DNA of 58,939 nucleotides, taken from assembly GCA_021740905.1 (NCBI GenBank), contig JAIOYV010000042.1, positions 1-58,939 on the forward strand, in the 5' to 3' direction. The stretch comes from Bacteroidales bacterium (GTDB lineage Bacteria > Bacteroidota > Bacteroidia > Bacteroidales > M50B96). Positions 16,655 through 25,783 of the stretch are shown in pieces. A program made the position numbers and the translations under genes. The notes below the pieces were generated by a model. That model was not told the origin of the DNA and did not search any database. It saw only the letters and a list, made by a program, of their open reading frames with translations. Each line of letters starts with the position of its first letter. Position 1 is the first letter of the stretch.

Positions 16655-17995
16655 TTAATTCTTTCCGGATAATCTTATCACTTTATTTTTTGCATTCATC
16701 AGGTTCATTATCGACTGAAAATACTTCCCCTGTATTTCGAGATACTGATTATGCACCTGTGTGAGGTCGAGGCTGGATGAAATCCCTTCTTTGTATTTAA
16801 TGACAGTCCTATCGTAAATCTTCTTAGACAACTGCATGTTCTCTTTGTCGTTTTGATAGGTGTCGAAGGACGATTTTAATTCGTTTCGCGCTTCTGCCAT
16901 TTGTAGCATTAAACCCTGCTCGGCATATTCCCGCATGTTCCGGGCTTTTTCCAATTGAATTTTGGCCTGTTGGATTTGGACCAATCGCTGGCCACTGGCG
17001 AAAATGGGCACATTCACACTGACCCCCATCACTGCCTTAGGGGCAAAGTCCATTGCCGGGGCATTGGTTTTATGTGTATATTGATAGAATGCTGCTACAC
17101 TAGGCAGGGTAGTCGACATCGACCTTTTATAATCCAGCTTCATCAAAGCCTCCTGAGTTTGCACCAAAAGAAAATCGGGGTTCGAATAGATGGATTGATC
17201 TGTTAAAATAAATGACTCAAGGCCTGACTGAGAGGTTAATTCATCAAGCGATTGGGTCAGTTCAATTTCCTGATCCATTTCAAGGCCCAAGTGCATGCGT
17301 AAAAGATCATAAGACAATTTTACTTGCCGATCTAAATTGCTGAGCGAATTCTTTATACTCGAAACAGTGATTGCCATTTGGTCGGCATCGGTTTCTTCTA
17401 CAAAACCTTCATCGTAGTAGGCCTTGGTTTCGTCGGCCAGCTTTTCGATATTTCCAAGGGTTTCTTCCAAAAGCTTTTTACTCTCCTGGGCAACTAAAAC
17501 CAACACATAAGCATTGTCGGTAGCTTCGGCAATTTCGTTGCGGCTTTTGCTGAGGCTGTGCTTGGTCAAATCCTTATACACTTTCGATGCTTGCAAGCCA
17601 ACAATATACTCGCCACTAAAGATCAACTGTGATGCTGTAAATTTAATGTCGGTGTTGTTTTTACTGGCCACTGGGATTTCAGCCATTGCATCGGCAGGTG
17701 CTGTTGGGTCGAAGAAGCTGGCCGGCAACATCATATTTGGCACATCAGGAATGTGTGCATAAGCTACTTCTGCATTTACCTGCGGAAGCCCAATGGACGT
17801 GGTCTCCCATACTTTTTTCTCGGCAGCATCTACATCCAGCCCTGCATTTACCACGTTCGCATTGTTTTCGAGAGCCAGTTGTTTTGCCTCGCTCAAGGAT
17901 AGCTTCATGACCGTTCCATTCTGGGCAAAAACGGGGGCACAGGCCACAAACCACAGCAAAAGCAAGACGGTTACTTGTTTGTATTTCATGTTCAT
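16655..17995 (-). CDS. TolC-family outer-membrane efflux channel
   Basis: A 446-residue protein with signal peptide (LLLWFVACAPVFAQ) and two tandem outer-membrane-efflux (OEP) domains of long helices. MKLSLSEAKQLALENNANV near residue 30 and the second-half counterpart GVSVNVPIFASGQRLVQIQ near residue 325 are typical. Trimers form the outer-membrane exit duct for the RND pump encoded in the same operon. The gene starts 2 bases after the TetR stop, so both are co-transcribed. The C-terminus ends in GKN rather than an aromatic residue. Confidence 0.94.
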   Translation of the reverse strand: MNMKYKQVTVLLLLWFVACAPVFAQNGTVMKLSLSEAKQLALENNANVVNAGLDVDAAEKKVWETTSIGLPQVNAEVAYAHIPDVPNMMLPASFFDPTAPADAMAEIPVASKNNTDIKFTASQLIFSGEYIVGLQASKVYKDLTKHSLSKSRNEIAEATDNAYVLVLVAQESKKLLEETLGNIEKLADETKAYYDEGFVEETDADQMAITVSSIKNSLSNLDRQVKLSYDLLRMHLGLEMDQEIELTQSLDELTSQSGLESFILTDQSIYSNPDFLLVQTQEALMKLDYKRSMSTTLPSVAAFYQYTHKTNAPAMDFAPKAVMGVSVNVPIFASGQRLVQIQQAKIQLEKARNMREYAEQGLMLQMAEARNELKSSFDTYQNDKENMQLSKKIYDRTVIKYKEGISSSLDLTQVHNQYLEIQGKYFQSIMNLMNAKNKVIRLSGKN

Positions 17996-17997
17996 GA

Positions 17998-18609
17998 TTA
18001 TTGTTGTTTTAACTCATTAATATTTTCTTCAAAAAATTTCAACCCATTTGGGCTTGCCAACCCCCTGATATGGTATTCGAATACCTCGACAAAAAAATCT
18101 TGTTGTGTAATTCTTTCATCCATAAAGAACTCTATCTCGATAGTGTTTTCGATGCGCGACACAAAGAAGAGGGCAATGTATTGGGTGCTGAAATCCTGCC
18201 TGAACAAACCCTCCTGTTTGCCTTTCTCCAAATTTTCTGTCACCGACGTCAACATCATTTCCTTCTTCTTCTCGTAGAGCTTGGTAAATTGTTTGGGGTA
18301 GTACTTTTTCAGGTCGTACCGGGCCGATGTGCTTACCTCGGTGATAATCTCACGGATGTGTTTGCACACATCAAACAGTTGCTCGATGGCATTTCTGTCT
18401 TTATCTAAAATGTTGCAATATTGTTGGTTGTCAGCTTCAATCAACCGATCAATTACTTTCTCAACCAGTTCGTTTTTGTCTTTCACATACTGGTATAGTG
18501 TTTTTTTCGAGATCAAGAGTTCGCGTGCCACATCGTCCATCGTAACACTTTTGATCCCAAACTTGAGGTACATTGCCGATACCTTATCTAATATTTCATT
18601 TATTTCCAT
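17998..18609 (-). CDS. TetR-family repressor of the efflux operon
   Basis: A 203-residue protein with an N-terminal TetR DNA-binding domain (MYLKFGIKSVTMDDVARE, then KKTLYQYVKDKNELV at residues about 13-48) and a helical C-terminal ligand domain with many charged residues. As first gene of the operon, directly before the TolC-like channel, it probably controls its own transcription and that of the pump. A 7-bp inverted repeat with 14-base spacer overlaps a -7 box in its promoter (18635-18669), a fitting autoregulatory operator. The inducing ligand is not predictable. Confidence 0.93.
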   Translation of the reverse strand: MEINEILDKVSAMYLKFGIKSVTMDDVARELLISKKTLYQYVKDKNELVEKVIDRLIEADNQQYCNILDKDRNAIEQLFDVCKHIREIITEVSTSARYDLKKYYPKQFTKLYEKKKEMMLTSVTENLEKGKQEGLFRQDFSTQYIALFFVSRIENTIEIEFFMDERITQQDFFVEVFEYHIRGLASPNGLKFFEENINELKQQ

Positions 18610-18634
18610 AAAACGATTTTGCTCTAAAAACTGC

Positions 18635-18669
18635 GGAAACTATTGTCCCGTAAAAAGTTTCCAAACGTA
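18635..18669 (-). promoter_or_regulatory. Candidate TetR operator over the -7 box
   Basis: Minus-strand TACGTTTG (18662-18669) matches TAnnTTTG. Directly downstream, GGAAACT (18635-18641) and AGTTTCC (18656-18662) form a perfect 7-bp inverted repeat separated by 14 bases, covering the expected start of transcription. This is where a TetR repressor would block its own operon. Confidence 0.55.
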
Positions 18670-18927
18670 CAAAAGTTTTTCGTTCATTTTCCTTCCTCCG
18701 AAAAAATATCACTTTAATTTAATATTGATCTTTTATTTATTGATTGAGTGACGTTTACAAGGCGAAAAGAGTTTAACAAATTCATGCTTATACATTCTTC
18801 GATCAACAAATCAATCAAAAAAACAACCTATCGACAACATTTTTTGGTGAGTGTTGCATCTAAATAGTATGATTTTTCTCAGTTCGAGGGTATGCGATAG
18901 AACACATATACATTTATTATATTTGGG

Positions 18928-19092
18928 ATGAGTTTCAAAGCCAATAGAAAAGGTTTGAATATATTTGATCCTAACATACACCATCGCCGTTCCATCCACC
19001 TGAAAGGATACAACTATTCGCAGGCGGGCCGGTATTTCATTACGATTTGCACACAGAACATGAAATGGATGTTTGGCAAAATGGTGGGATGA
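18928..19092 (+). pseudogene. Truncated REP-associated Y1 transposase (RAYT/TnpA_REP)
   Basis: A 54-codon frame from an ATG to TGA. Residues 17-44 read HHRRSIHLKGYNYSQAGRY then FITICTQNMKWMFGK, the well-conserved beginning of Bacteroidetes REP-associated tyrosine transposases. The HUH pair and catalytic tyrosine that would follow are missing, so only the first fifth or less of the usual protein remains. The gap 18610-19227 has no other gene; it also holds the efflux operon promoter. The relic is a plausible source of the REP-like hairpin clusters elsewhere in the window. Confidence 0.82.
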
Positions 19093-19227
19093 TCGGGTTT
19101 ATTCCACAAACAAGGATTGATAATAATCTTTAAATATCAAATATGGGACTAAACAACCTATTCCGCAAATCAAATACCTCTGTTTGCTTTTAAGATAATC
19201 GAAATGACCCTGGGGGGGTACCTAGCC

Positions 19228-19980
19228 TTATCTCTTGGAATTTTTTATATGCGAATCAAAAAGGGTTTTTAGCTCCTCTTTTTCTAAGGTCGCATTCTTC
19301 GAATAAATCATCTCCCCATTCTTGAAAAATGCCAGATAAGGCACACCGGCAATCTGTAATTGTTTCACGAGGTTTTTGCTTGCGTCCACATTTATCTTCA
19401 CAATTTTTATGTCATTCTTATATTCCACCTTTAGGCTGTCTATCATGGGCATCATCGAGCGGCACGGGGCACACCAGGGGGCATAAAAGTCGATAAAGAG
19501 TAGCTGCTCCGTTCGTAGCAATTCTTGATATTGAGCCATGTCATACTTGTTTTCAACATCGGAAACGGCATCCGCATCCTTAATTACAGGAAGATTTTTT
19601 AAATTCCAATCCATTATGCCACGCTGGAGGTTGTACACCTTTTTATACCCATTTTGTACTAAAAAACTGGCTGCATTTTCGCTTCGCGAACCTGTGAGGC
19701 AATAGAGATAAATGGCATTATCTTTTGGCAGCATCAATAGTTTTTGTCCGAAATTGCGCTCGTAGAAATTCAATTGTTGGGCATTTTTGATGTGCCCGCT
19801 TTTAAACTCCTTGGGAGTCCGCACATCTAAAACAATCTCTTCACTATTCTCAATAGCCTTACTAAATTCGATTGAATTGAGTTGTTTGAAACTTCTCTCC
19901 TGCCCGCAGGCCGAAAACATAAATGTGCAAAGTGCTGCTAAAAAGGTATATCTTTTTAAGGATGATAAACCTGTATTCAT
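19228..19980 (-). CDS. Lipoprotein with rhodanese and thioredoxin domains
   Basis: 250 residues from the ATG at 19980; the frame extends to a GTG at 20037, but the lipobox FMFSAC (Cys25) fits the inner start. Residues about 30-130 form a rhodanese domain with the catalytic loop YLYCLTGSRS (Cys94). Residues about 145-245 form a thioredoxin domain with active site WCAPC (Cys170, Cys173) and the cis-proline AGVPYLAFF. Anchored in the envelope facing the periplasm, it could pass sulfane sulfur from the rhodanese cysteine to the dithiol, or reduce protein disulfides. Divergent to the 20115 gene. Confidence 0.9.
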   Translation of the reverse strand: MNTGLSSLKRYTFLAALCTFMFSACGQERSFKQLNSIEFSKAIENSEEIVLDVRTPKEFKSGHIKNAQQLNFYERNFGQKLLMLPKDNAIYLYCLTGSRSENAASFLVQNGYKKVYNLQRGIMDWNLKNLPVIKDADAVSDVENKYDMAQYQELLRTEQLLFIDFYAPWCAPCRSMMPMIDSLKVEYKNDIKIVKINVDASKNLVKQLQIAGVPYLAFFKNGEMIYSKNATLEKEELKTLFDSHIKNSKR

Positions 19981-20048
19981 TCCTTTTTCCTTGCTGTCAA
20001 TATTACTGATAATCATAGTATGCTTTTCTAATTCCACCTCATTTATAA

Positions 20049-20057
20049 TATCTTTGC
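20049..20057 (+). promoter_or_regulatory. -7 box TATCTTTGC before the 20115-ubiE operon
   Basis: Full match to TAnnTTTGC, 58 bases before the ATG at 20115. The -33 region is T-rich without a clean TTG. Confidence 0.5.
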
Positions 20058-20114
20058 ACCATAAAATTAGCTCAATTTGGTTTATACTAAGTACAAAATT
20101 TTGAACAGATTACT

Positions 20115-21017
20115 ATGTGCCACACTAAAACATACAAAGTGAAAATAAAGTTTAGTTTAACTACTCTTTTGCTATTCTTACTTTTGACTTCCAATGCACA
20201 GAGGCAACTCTGGACCATAGGAACAGCCTACACCCTTGGCCCTAAAGACATGAGGATATCTCTGTTTCAGCCCTCTGCTTATGCCCTTACAAAAAGCTTC
20301 GAAATCCAAGCCCATCCAGTAATGTTTTTTGTGGCTCCCAACCTGGCACTAAAAAAACAATGGATCATAAAAGAAAAATTTGCCCTAGCAAGTAAACATG
20401 GTGTGGTCTATCCTACTTTTCTGTTGCAGAAAATGTCGGATGCCGATCTCTATTCTTCGCTATTGGAGTCGGAGCAAATACCAGGCATCCTTCATTTCAA
20501 AAACGAATTGTTGTTTTCGTTTGGTTGGGGAAAAGTGCTTTGTCCATCGTTTACAAGCACCGAATTTAACCGGAAAAATACCTTTAAAGGCCCCACTAAA
20601 ATCCTTACATTTAAACTTGGCATTCAAAATGGCGTGCAGTTTGGCGATGGCGAAATGCCTGTCCTTAACGAGAAATATATATTCCATCACACCTATCCTT
20701 ACCATGGGCTATTAATGTACAATTTTGGAGTGGATTACGACAGTCGGCTGAATATGTTTATTGATTATGCCATCGACTTTGACTATTTATTATTAGAAGG
20801 AAATCATCATGTTTTCGAGCATAAGACGCTATTAAACTGGTGGGTCGGTCGGAAGTTTTTCCATGTGGCAGTTGGTTATCAGGTTTCGTATGGCGAATAT
20901 CTTGGCGAAGACGATCTTTCCAATTGGAAATTCTTCGTTGGCCCGGTTATCGACCTGATGTGGACCATGCGCCGGAACAGAATGGACTTAGGCCTGTTTG
21001 GCAAAAAAATGTTTTAA
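20115..21017 (+). CDS. Predicted outer-membrane beta-barrel protein
   Basis: A 300-residue protein with signal peptide (TTLLLFLLLTSNAQRQ). The mature part alternates aromatic strands (YAIDFDYLLLEG, FFHVAVGYQVSYGEYLG, NWKFFVGPVIDLMW), as in small outer-membrane barrels. I do not recognise a named family. It precedes ubiE by 3 bases and shares its promoter. The coupling to menaquinone synthesis is probably for shared transcription, not function. Confidence 0.75.
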   Translation: MCHTKTYKVKIKFSLTTLLLFLLLTSNAQRQLWTIGTAYTLGPKDMRISLFQPSAYALTKSFEIQAHPVMFFVAPNLALKKQWIIKEKFALASKHGVVYPTFLLQKMSDADLYSSLLESEQIPGILHFKNELLFSFGWGKVLCPSFTSTEFNRKNTFKGPTKILTFKLGIQNGVQFGDGEMPVLNEKYIFHHTYPYHGLLMYNFGVDYDSRLNMFIDYAIDFDYLLLEGNHHVFEHKTLLNWWVGRKFFHVAVGYQVSYGEYLGEDDLSNWKFFVGPVIDLMWTMRRNRMDLGLFGKKMF

Positions 21018-21020
21018 AAA

Positions 21021-21743
21021 ATGGCACTACCCTATAAAGAACAATCAGAAGGAAAGAAGAAACAGGTGGCCAGCATGTTCAATAGCATTGCTCACCGATA
21101 CGATTTCCTAAATCATTTCCTTTCGCTTGGAATAGATAAGCTATGGCGGAAAAAAGGGGTAAAACTTCTACGTGAAAAATCACCCAAGCTAATCCTCGAT
21201 ATAGCCATAGGTACCGGAGATTTTGCTATTGAAGCGCTAAGTCTCAAGCCTGAGAAAATAATTGGGGTAGACATTTCCACAGAAATGCTCCGCTTTGGAC
21301 GGGAAAAATTGGAGAAGAAAGGCCTTGACAAAATCATCGAGTTGCAAGAAGGCGATTCAGAAAACCTACAATTTCCCGACAACCACTTCGATGCCGAAAT
21401 AGTAGCCTTTGGGGTGCGTAATTTTGAAAACCTAGAAAAGGGGTTGATAGAAATGAACCGAGTGTTGAACAAATCAGGCCAGGCAGTAATCCTCGAATTC
21501 TCGAAACCACGAAAATTTCCGATCAAACAATTGTACAATATCTATTTTCTGCGGATCCTGCCCGGAATTGGCAGCCTATTCAGCAAAGACAAATCGGCTT
21601 ATAGCTACCTGCCTGAATCGGTAGGCGAGTTCCCTGATGGAAAGGACTTTATTGCCATCCTCGAAAAGTGCGGATTCTCAAACTGCCGGGAAATACGCCT
21701 GAGCTTTGGGATCGCTTCTATTTACTTTTGCGAGAAGGAATAA
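21021..21743 (+). CDS. ubiE: Demethylmenaquinone methyltransferase
   Basis: A 240-residue SAM-dependent methyltransferase of the UbiE/MenG family. It methylates demethylmenaquinone to menaquinone, the final step of the respiratory quinone pathway in Bacteroidetes. Motif I is DIAIGTGDFAIEA near residue 55, motif II around VDISTEMLRFGREKL, and the family signature AFGVRNFENLEKGLIEMNRVL follows. Length is as expected. Begins 3 bases after the preceding gene. Confidence 0.96.
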   Translation: MALPYKEQSEGKKKQVASMFNSIAHRYDFLNHFLSLGIDKLWRKKGVKLLREKSPKLILDIAIGTGDFAIEALSLKPEKIIGVDISTEMLRFGREKLEKKGLDKIIELQEGDSENLQFPDNHFDAEIVAFGVRNFENLEKGLIEMNRVLNKSGQAVILEFSKPRKFPIKQLYNIYFLRILPGIGSLFSKDKSAYSYLPESVGEFPDGKDFIAILEKCGFSNCREIRLSFGIASIYFCEKE

Positions 21744-21744
21744 A

Positions 21745-21870
21745 TATCCAATAATGAACATTCAATATTGAATATCCAATGAGAGGTGAAGGAAACCCGG
21801 TGCTTATATTATTCTACATTTCACATTCGATATTGAATGTTGAGTATTCGATGTTGGGTATTTTTATTTT
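21745..21870. repeat. Imperfect palindrome of ATTCAATATTGAAT words
   Basis: The gap after ubiE holds two imperfect complementary arms of about 40 bases, made of AATATCCAAT, CATTCAATATTGAAT and their complements, with a GC-richer centre. It has no T-run. This kind of word is common between genes in Bacteroidetes. Confidence 0.6.
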
Positions 21871-21915
21871 TCCTTTTCAACATAAATCGCTATTTTTCGC
21901 ATTAAAACACAGCTT

Positions 21916-23208
21916 ATGTCGAACGGAAAGCACTACAGCCTAAACCTAAACATTAGGGGGATAACGAAATCAGCTACCCTTGCGATTAACGAACTTAGCA
22001 AGCAAATGCGCAAAAATGGTCAGGAAGTCTATCCTCTTGGACTGGGACAATCGCCTTTTCCGGTTCCAGTTTCGGTGGTTGAAACTTTGAAGCTTCATGC
22101 TCATGAGAAAGACTACCTGAACGTGAATGGCCTTGAGGAGTTAAGGAGGGCAGTAGCCACTTTCCATAAACAAAAAGACCAGGTTAACATACGCTGGAAA
22201 AATGTGCTTATTGGACCTGGCTCGAAAGAGCTGATGTTCATCCTGCAAATGGTTTTTTATGGCGATATTATTCTTCCAACCCCTTGTTGGGTATCGTATG
22301 TACCACAGGCAAATATTATTGGGAGGCGAATAAAACTGATCCATGCCAGCTTCGAAAATAAATGGCGTATCACTGCCGAACAATTGGATGAATTCCTGGC
22401 TAGTGAAAATGACAAATTTAAGCCCCGGCTCATGGTGTTGAACTACCCTTCGAACCCTGATGGGGGTACTTATTCCGAAGAAGAACTGAAAAAGATTGCC
22501 AAGGTGGCCCGGAAATACGAACTGATTATCCTGTCGGACGAAATATACGGACAGTTAAATTTTGAGGGGAAACACGTTTCTATTGCCCGTTTTTACCCCG
22601 AACGTACCATCATCAGCTCCGGCCTGTCGAAATGGTGCGGTGCCGGGGGTTGGCGATTGGGCACTTTTGCATTCCCCGATGAATTTGATTGGTTGCTCGA
22701 TGCCATGGCAGCAGTGGCCAGCGAAACCTACACCTCGGTTTCTGCGCCCATCCAGTATGCAGCTGTGCGGGCTTTCAAAGGAGGAATTGACATTGAACGC
22801 TATCTCTGGCGGGTACGGCGAATTTTGTCCTTTCTCGCACAGCTCACCACAAAAATGATGGCCGATGCCGGGATAAAGATACACCAACCCGAAGGTGCCT
22901 TTTACCATTTTGTCGATTTTGCCAATTTCGCCGACAAGCTAAAAGCACGGGAAATCACCAACAGCGACCAGCTTTGCAAAAAACTTCTGGCCGATACTGG
23001 AGTGGCCATTTTGCCCGGTTCAGCTTTTATGCGACCTGAAGGCGAGTTGTCGGCAAGGTTGGCTTTTGTGAATTTCGATGGGGCCAAGGCACTGGCATTC
23101 TCCGAAACCATTCCTATCTCTGAACCATTGCCCGATGATTTTGCCGAACGCTATGCCCCGGGAGTGATAAAGGCCATTTCGAAACTTATTGAGTGGATTC
23201 AGAAGTAA
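21916..23208 (+). CDS. PLP-dependent class I/II aminotransferase
   Basis: A 430-residue fold-type I aminotransferase. PLP site residues are visible: Asn180 in NYPSNPDG, Asp208 in LSDEIYG with Tyr211, and the Schiff-base lysine Lys239 in SGLSKWCGAGGWRLG, with Arg247. Such enzymes transaminate aspartate, tyrosine or phenylalanine. It lies 2.6 kb before the tyrosine-degradation genes and could supply 4-hydroxyphenylpyruvate, but one unrelated lipoprotein gene intervenes and substrate cannot be read from sequence. The 430-residue length is longer than the usual 390-400. Confidence 0.9.
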   Translation: MSNGKHYSLNLNIRGITKSATLAINELSKQMRKNGQEVYPLGLGQSPFPVPVSVVETLKLHAHEKDYLNVNGLEELRRAVATFHKQKDQVNIRWKNVLIGPGSKELMFILQMVFYGDIILPTPCWVSYVPQANIIGRRIKLIHASFENKWRITAEQLDEFLASENDKFKPRLMVLNYPSNPDGGTYSEEELKKIAKVARKYELIILSDEIYGQLNFEGKHVSIARFYPERTIISSGLSKWCGAGGWRLGTFAFPDEFDWLLDAMAAVASETYTSVSAPIQYAAVRAFKGGIDIERYLWRVRRILSFLAQLTTKMMADAGIKIHQPEGAFYHFVDFANFADKLKAREITNSDQLCKKLLADTGVAILPGSAFMRPEGELSARLAFVNFDGAKALAFSETIPISEPLPDDFAERYAPGVIKAISKLIEWIQK

Positions 23209-23242
23209 TTATTATAGAATTTTTTAAGTTGGATTTCTAAGG

Positions 23243-24190
23243 TTAATTTTTTGTTACTTTCACCGGATTATCATTAAAATCGTAGTCTATTGTTTCTTCG
23301 AGGTTTCCATTTCTATCAAAGTACTGCCAGGTTCCTATACGAAACGTGGAGTTTAATTCATTCCCATACCTGTGGTTGGCTTTAAAACCCCGATATTTAA
23401 TCCTACCCGAATAACTCGATTTTTCTATGTATTTATATGAAATTACATTAGGATCATTCTTTAACAGTTCTTCAAATCTCAACACATAAGAGGCATAGTC
23501 ATTATCTGATGGATTAAAATAAATATTTTCTTCTGAAAGGGAACTATTTTTCATTTGCTTTTTCGATAGAAAGTAATCTTCCCCACATTCAGACCCCCGA
23601 ATAGAAAAAGTAATAGGAGAATTATCTGACCCATAAAAGCATAGTATTCCATAAACTTTCTTGTGAGGGTTTAAAACAGCCTTTGTCAAGTCATATTCAA
23701 TCAATTCGTCTTTGAAGTTTTTGTTGGCAAATCCTGATACAGACAAATTAATTATTGAAATTGGAATCCCAATTGGAAATATAAATGGTTGAAAATTATG
23801 CTCTCCATTAGTATTGCCATATAAACTTAATGGTAAATAGAGCAGATAAATAGGAACCAGTTGTCTGATTTTTGATTTAACCAAATAAGGGTCCAGTAAG
23901 GCTACTTCATTTCCACTAAGAAGTACCTTTATATCCGGTGAAAAAATCAATGGAGAATCTGTAAGGTTCGTTATTTCGATTGCTACGACCCTAAAATTTT
24001 TCTTGTGTTCTTTTTTAGCATACCGGGAGTTTCCAACTAACTCCAATACATCATATTGATAAGAATAACTTAGACATTGATTCGACATCTTTTTTTCAAA
24101 AGGGATCGATTCTGGCTGGATTGCATGATATCGCATGGCACAGCCCGATAGTAAAATTGCCGAGAATAAAATTACAAGGACCTTTTTCAT
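23243..24190 (-). CDS. Lipoprotein of unknown function
   Basis: About 315 residues from the ATG at 24190; the frame extends to 24325 but the lipobox AILLSGC (Cys17) and a TATTTTTG -7 box at 24236-24243 fit the inner start. The mature part begins with a strand-rich domain resembling proteins that carry a DUF-type immunoglobulin-like fold (VVAIEITNLTDSPLIFSPD), and has a short hydrophobic stretch (LVPIYLLYLPLSLYG) mid-protein that may be a membrane-associated segment. The C-terminal 60 residues are MORN-like (IGTWQYFDRNGNLEETIDY). No family recognised. Convergent with the aminotransferase. Confidence 0.8.
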   Translation of the reverse strand: MKKVLVILFSAILLSGCAMRYHAIQPESIPFEKKMSNQCLSYSYQYDVLELVGNSRYAKKEHKKNFRVVAIEITNLTDSPLIFSPDIKVLLSGNEVALLDPYLVKSKIRQLVPIYLLYLPLSLYGNTNGEHNFQPFIFPIGIPISIINLSVSGFANKNFKDELIEYDLTKAVLNPHKKVYGILCFYGSDNSPITFSIRGSECGEDYFLSKKQMKNSSLSEENIYFNPSDNDYASYVLRFEELLKNDPNVISYKYIEKSSYSGRIKYRGFKANHRYGNELNSTFRIGTWQYFDRNGNLEETIDYDFNDNPVKVTKN

Positions 24191-24235
24191 AATTGTTCCA
24201 GGTATTTGAAAAATGTAAGTTTTAATTATGAAGTT

Positions 24236-24243
24236 CAAAAATA
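24236..24243 (-). promoter_or_regulatory. -7 box TATTTTTG of the lipoprotein promoter
   Basis: TAnnTTTG on the minus strand, 46 bases before the ATG at 24190. It lies inside the longer reading frame, which supports the inner start. Confidence 0.45.
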
Positions 24244-24550
24244 GTAAATTTTTGTTTGGATAAAGTCGTGAAAATACGTTCTGCAATTTTTTCATCGTAC
24301 ACAACATGGTGTGGTTGTAAATCAAAAAGTCATTTCTAAGCTAATTGAATGGGTGGAGCAGTATCATACTTATTCTGGAGAAACTATAAAATGAATATAT
24401 TCACTGGATGACTTTGCTTCACCAGAATTTGGAATCAATCTAAATAAACGATCGAAGCCTACCTTGAAATTCTCCATTAAACAAATGCCTTTTTCATGTG
24501 TTAAGGAAACGGAATATTAACTGTCTTTGTAAACAACTAAATAAAGTATA

Positions 24551-25708
24551 ATGCCACATTATTACAAAATGGGGGAAATTCCCCACAAACGCCATACGGT
24601 GTATCGAAAACCCGATGGTGGATTGTACCAGGAACAATTAGTGTCGACCGAGGGTTTCTCCGATACCTACTCCCTGGTGTACCATAGCCAAATGCCAACT
24701 ATGGTGAAGCAAATCGACAAGGCCTATTCGGTAGCCCCAAAAATTGCCCTGGAGAAAAACATGCAGCACCGCAGTTTCAAAGGCTTTAATATTAAGCCTG
24801 CGGATGATTACCTCGAAAGCCGGATGCCGGTATTGGTGAACAACGATCTGCACATTAGTCTGGCAGCCCCACGCAAGTCGATGAAGGATTACTTTTTTAA
24901 GAATTCGGCAGGCGATGAAATGATTTTTGTCCATAAAGGCGAGGGCACTTTGCGCACCATGTACGGAAACATCCCTTTCAAATATGGCGACCACCTGATA
25001 ATTCCACGGGGAGTGATTTATCAAATGGAGTTTAACTCGGAAGACAACCGGCTGTTTATTGTTGAGTCGTTCACACCTTTGAGGTTTCCTAAAAGATACA
25101 TGAACAAAGAAGGACAGCTGTTGGAACATTCACCCTTTTGCGAGCGCGACATCCGCAAGCCTGTCGAGCTGGAAACCCACGACGAAATGGGCGACTTCCT
25201 CGTAAAGATAAAGCGCGACGACATGATCTGGCCTTATCATTATGCCTCACACCCTTTCGATTTGATTGGTTGGGACGGGCATCATTATCCTTTTGCCTTT
25301 TCGATTTTCGATTTCGAGCCTATCACCGGACGTGTGCATCAGCCACCTCCCGTGCACCAAACGTTCGAAACCCCCACATTTGTGACTTGCGCCTTTGTAC
25401 CACGGCTTTACGATTATCACCCTGAGTCGATTCCGGCACCATACAATCACAGCAATGTCGATTCCGACGAGGTATTGTATTATGTTGATGGCGACTTTAT
25501 GTCGCGCAACCATGTGGAGAAAGGCATGATCAGTTTGCACCCCATCGGGATTGTTCACGGGCCACACCCCGGAGCTATGGAGCGCAGCATTGGCCAAAAA
25601 GAAACAGGGGAGTTAGCCGTAATGGTCGATACATTCAAACCCCTAAAACTGACCGAACAAGCATTACAAATAGAAGATCCCGATTATTATAAATCGTGGC
25701 TGGAATAA
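24551..25708 (+). CDS. hmgA: Homogentisate 1,2-dioxygenase
   Basis: A 385-residue cupin-fold iron dioxygenase that opens homogentisate to maleylacetoacetate in tyrosine breakdown. Iron ligands expected from the human enzyme map to His300 (APYNHSNV), an acidic residue at Asp306/Glu307, and His336 in LHPIGIVHGPHPG. The spacing from His to the Glu is one residue longer than in the human protein, where it is six. The protein is shorter than the 430-445 residues of animal and proteobacterial forms and belongs to the shorter lineage seen in Bacteroidetes. First gene of the aromatic cluster. Confidence 0.93.
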   Translation: MPHYYKMGEIPHKRHTVYRKPDGGLYQEQLVSTEGFSDTYSLVYHSQMPTMVKQIDKAYSVAPKIALEKNMQHRSFKGFNIKPADDYLESRMPVLVNNDLHISLAAPRKSMKDYFFKNSAGDEMIFVHKGEGTLRTMYGNIPFKYGDHLIIPRGVIYQMEFNSEDNRLFIVESFTPLRFPKRYMNKEGQLLEHSPFCERDIRKPVELETHDEMGDFLVKIKRDDMIWPYHYASHPFDLIGWDGHHYPFAFSIFDFEPITGRVHQPPPVHQTFETPTFVTCAFVPRLYDYHPESIPAPYNHSNVDSDEVLYYVDGDFMSRNHVEKGMISLHPIGIVHGPHPGAMERSIGQKETGELAVMVDTFKPLKLTEQALQIEDPDYYKSWLE

Positions 25709-25783
25709 AAAAAATGGAGTCTCCCTGCGCTAAAGCTTCGGGGGATAAATGTTGGAGTATTGGAGTGTTGGAAAAGATTTTTA

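Noticed and set aside
18811-18999. Minus-strand frame over the RAYT relic
   Set aside because: Antisense shadow of the transposase fragment, which has clear family similarity on the plus strand.
21916-23208. Naming the aminotransferase as tyrosine aminotransferase
   Set aside because: Proximity to the tyrosine genes is suggestive, but class I/II members cannot be assigned a substrate from these motifs.
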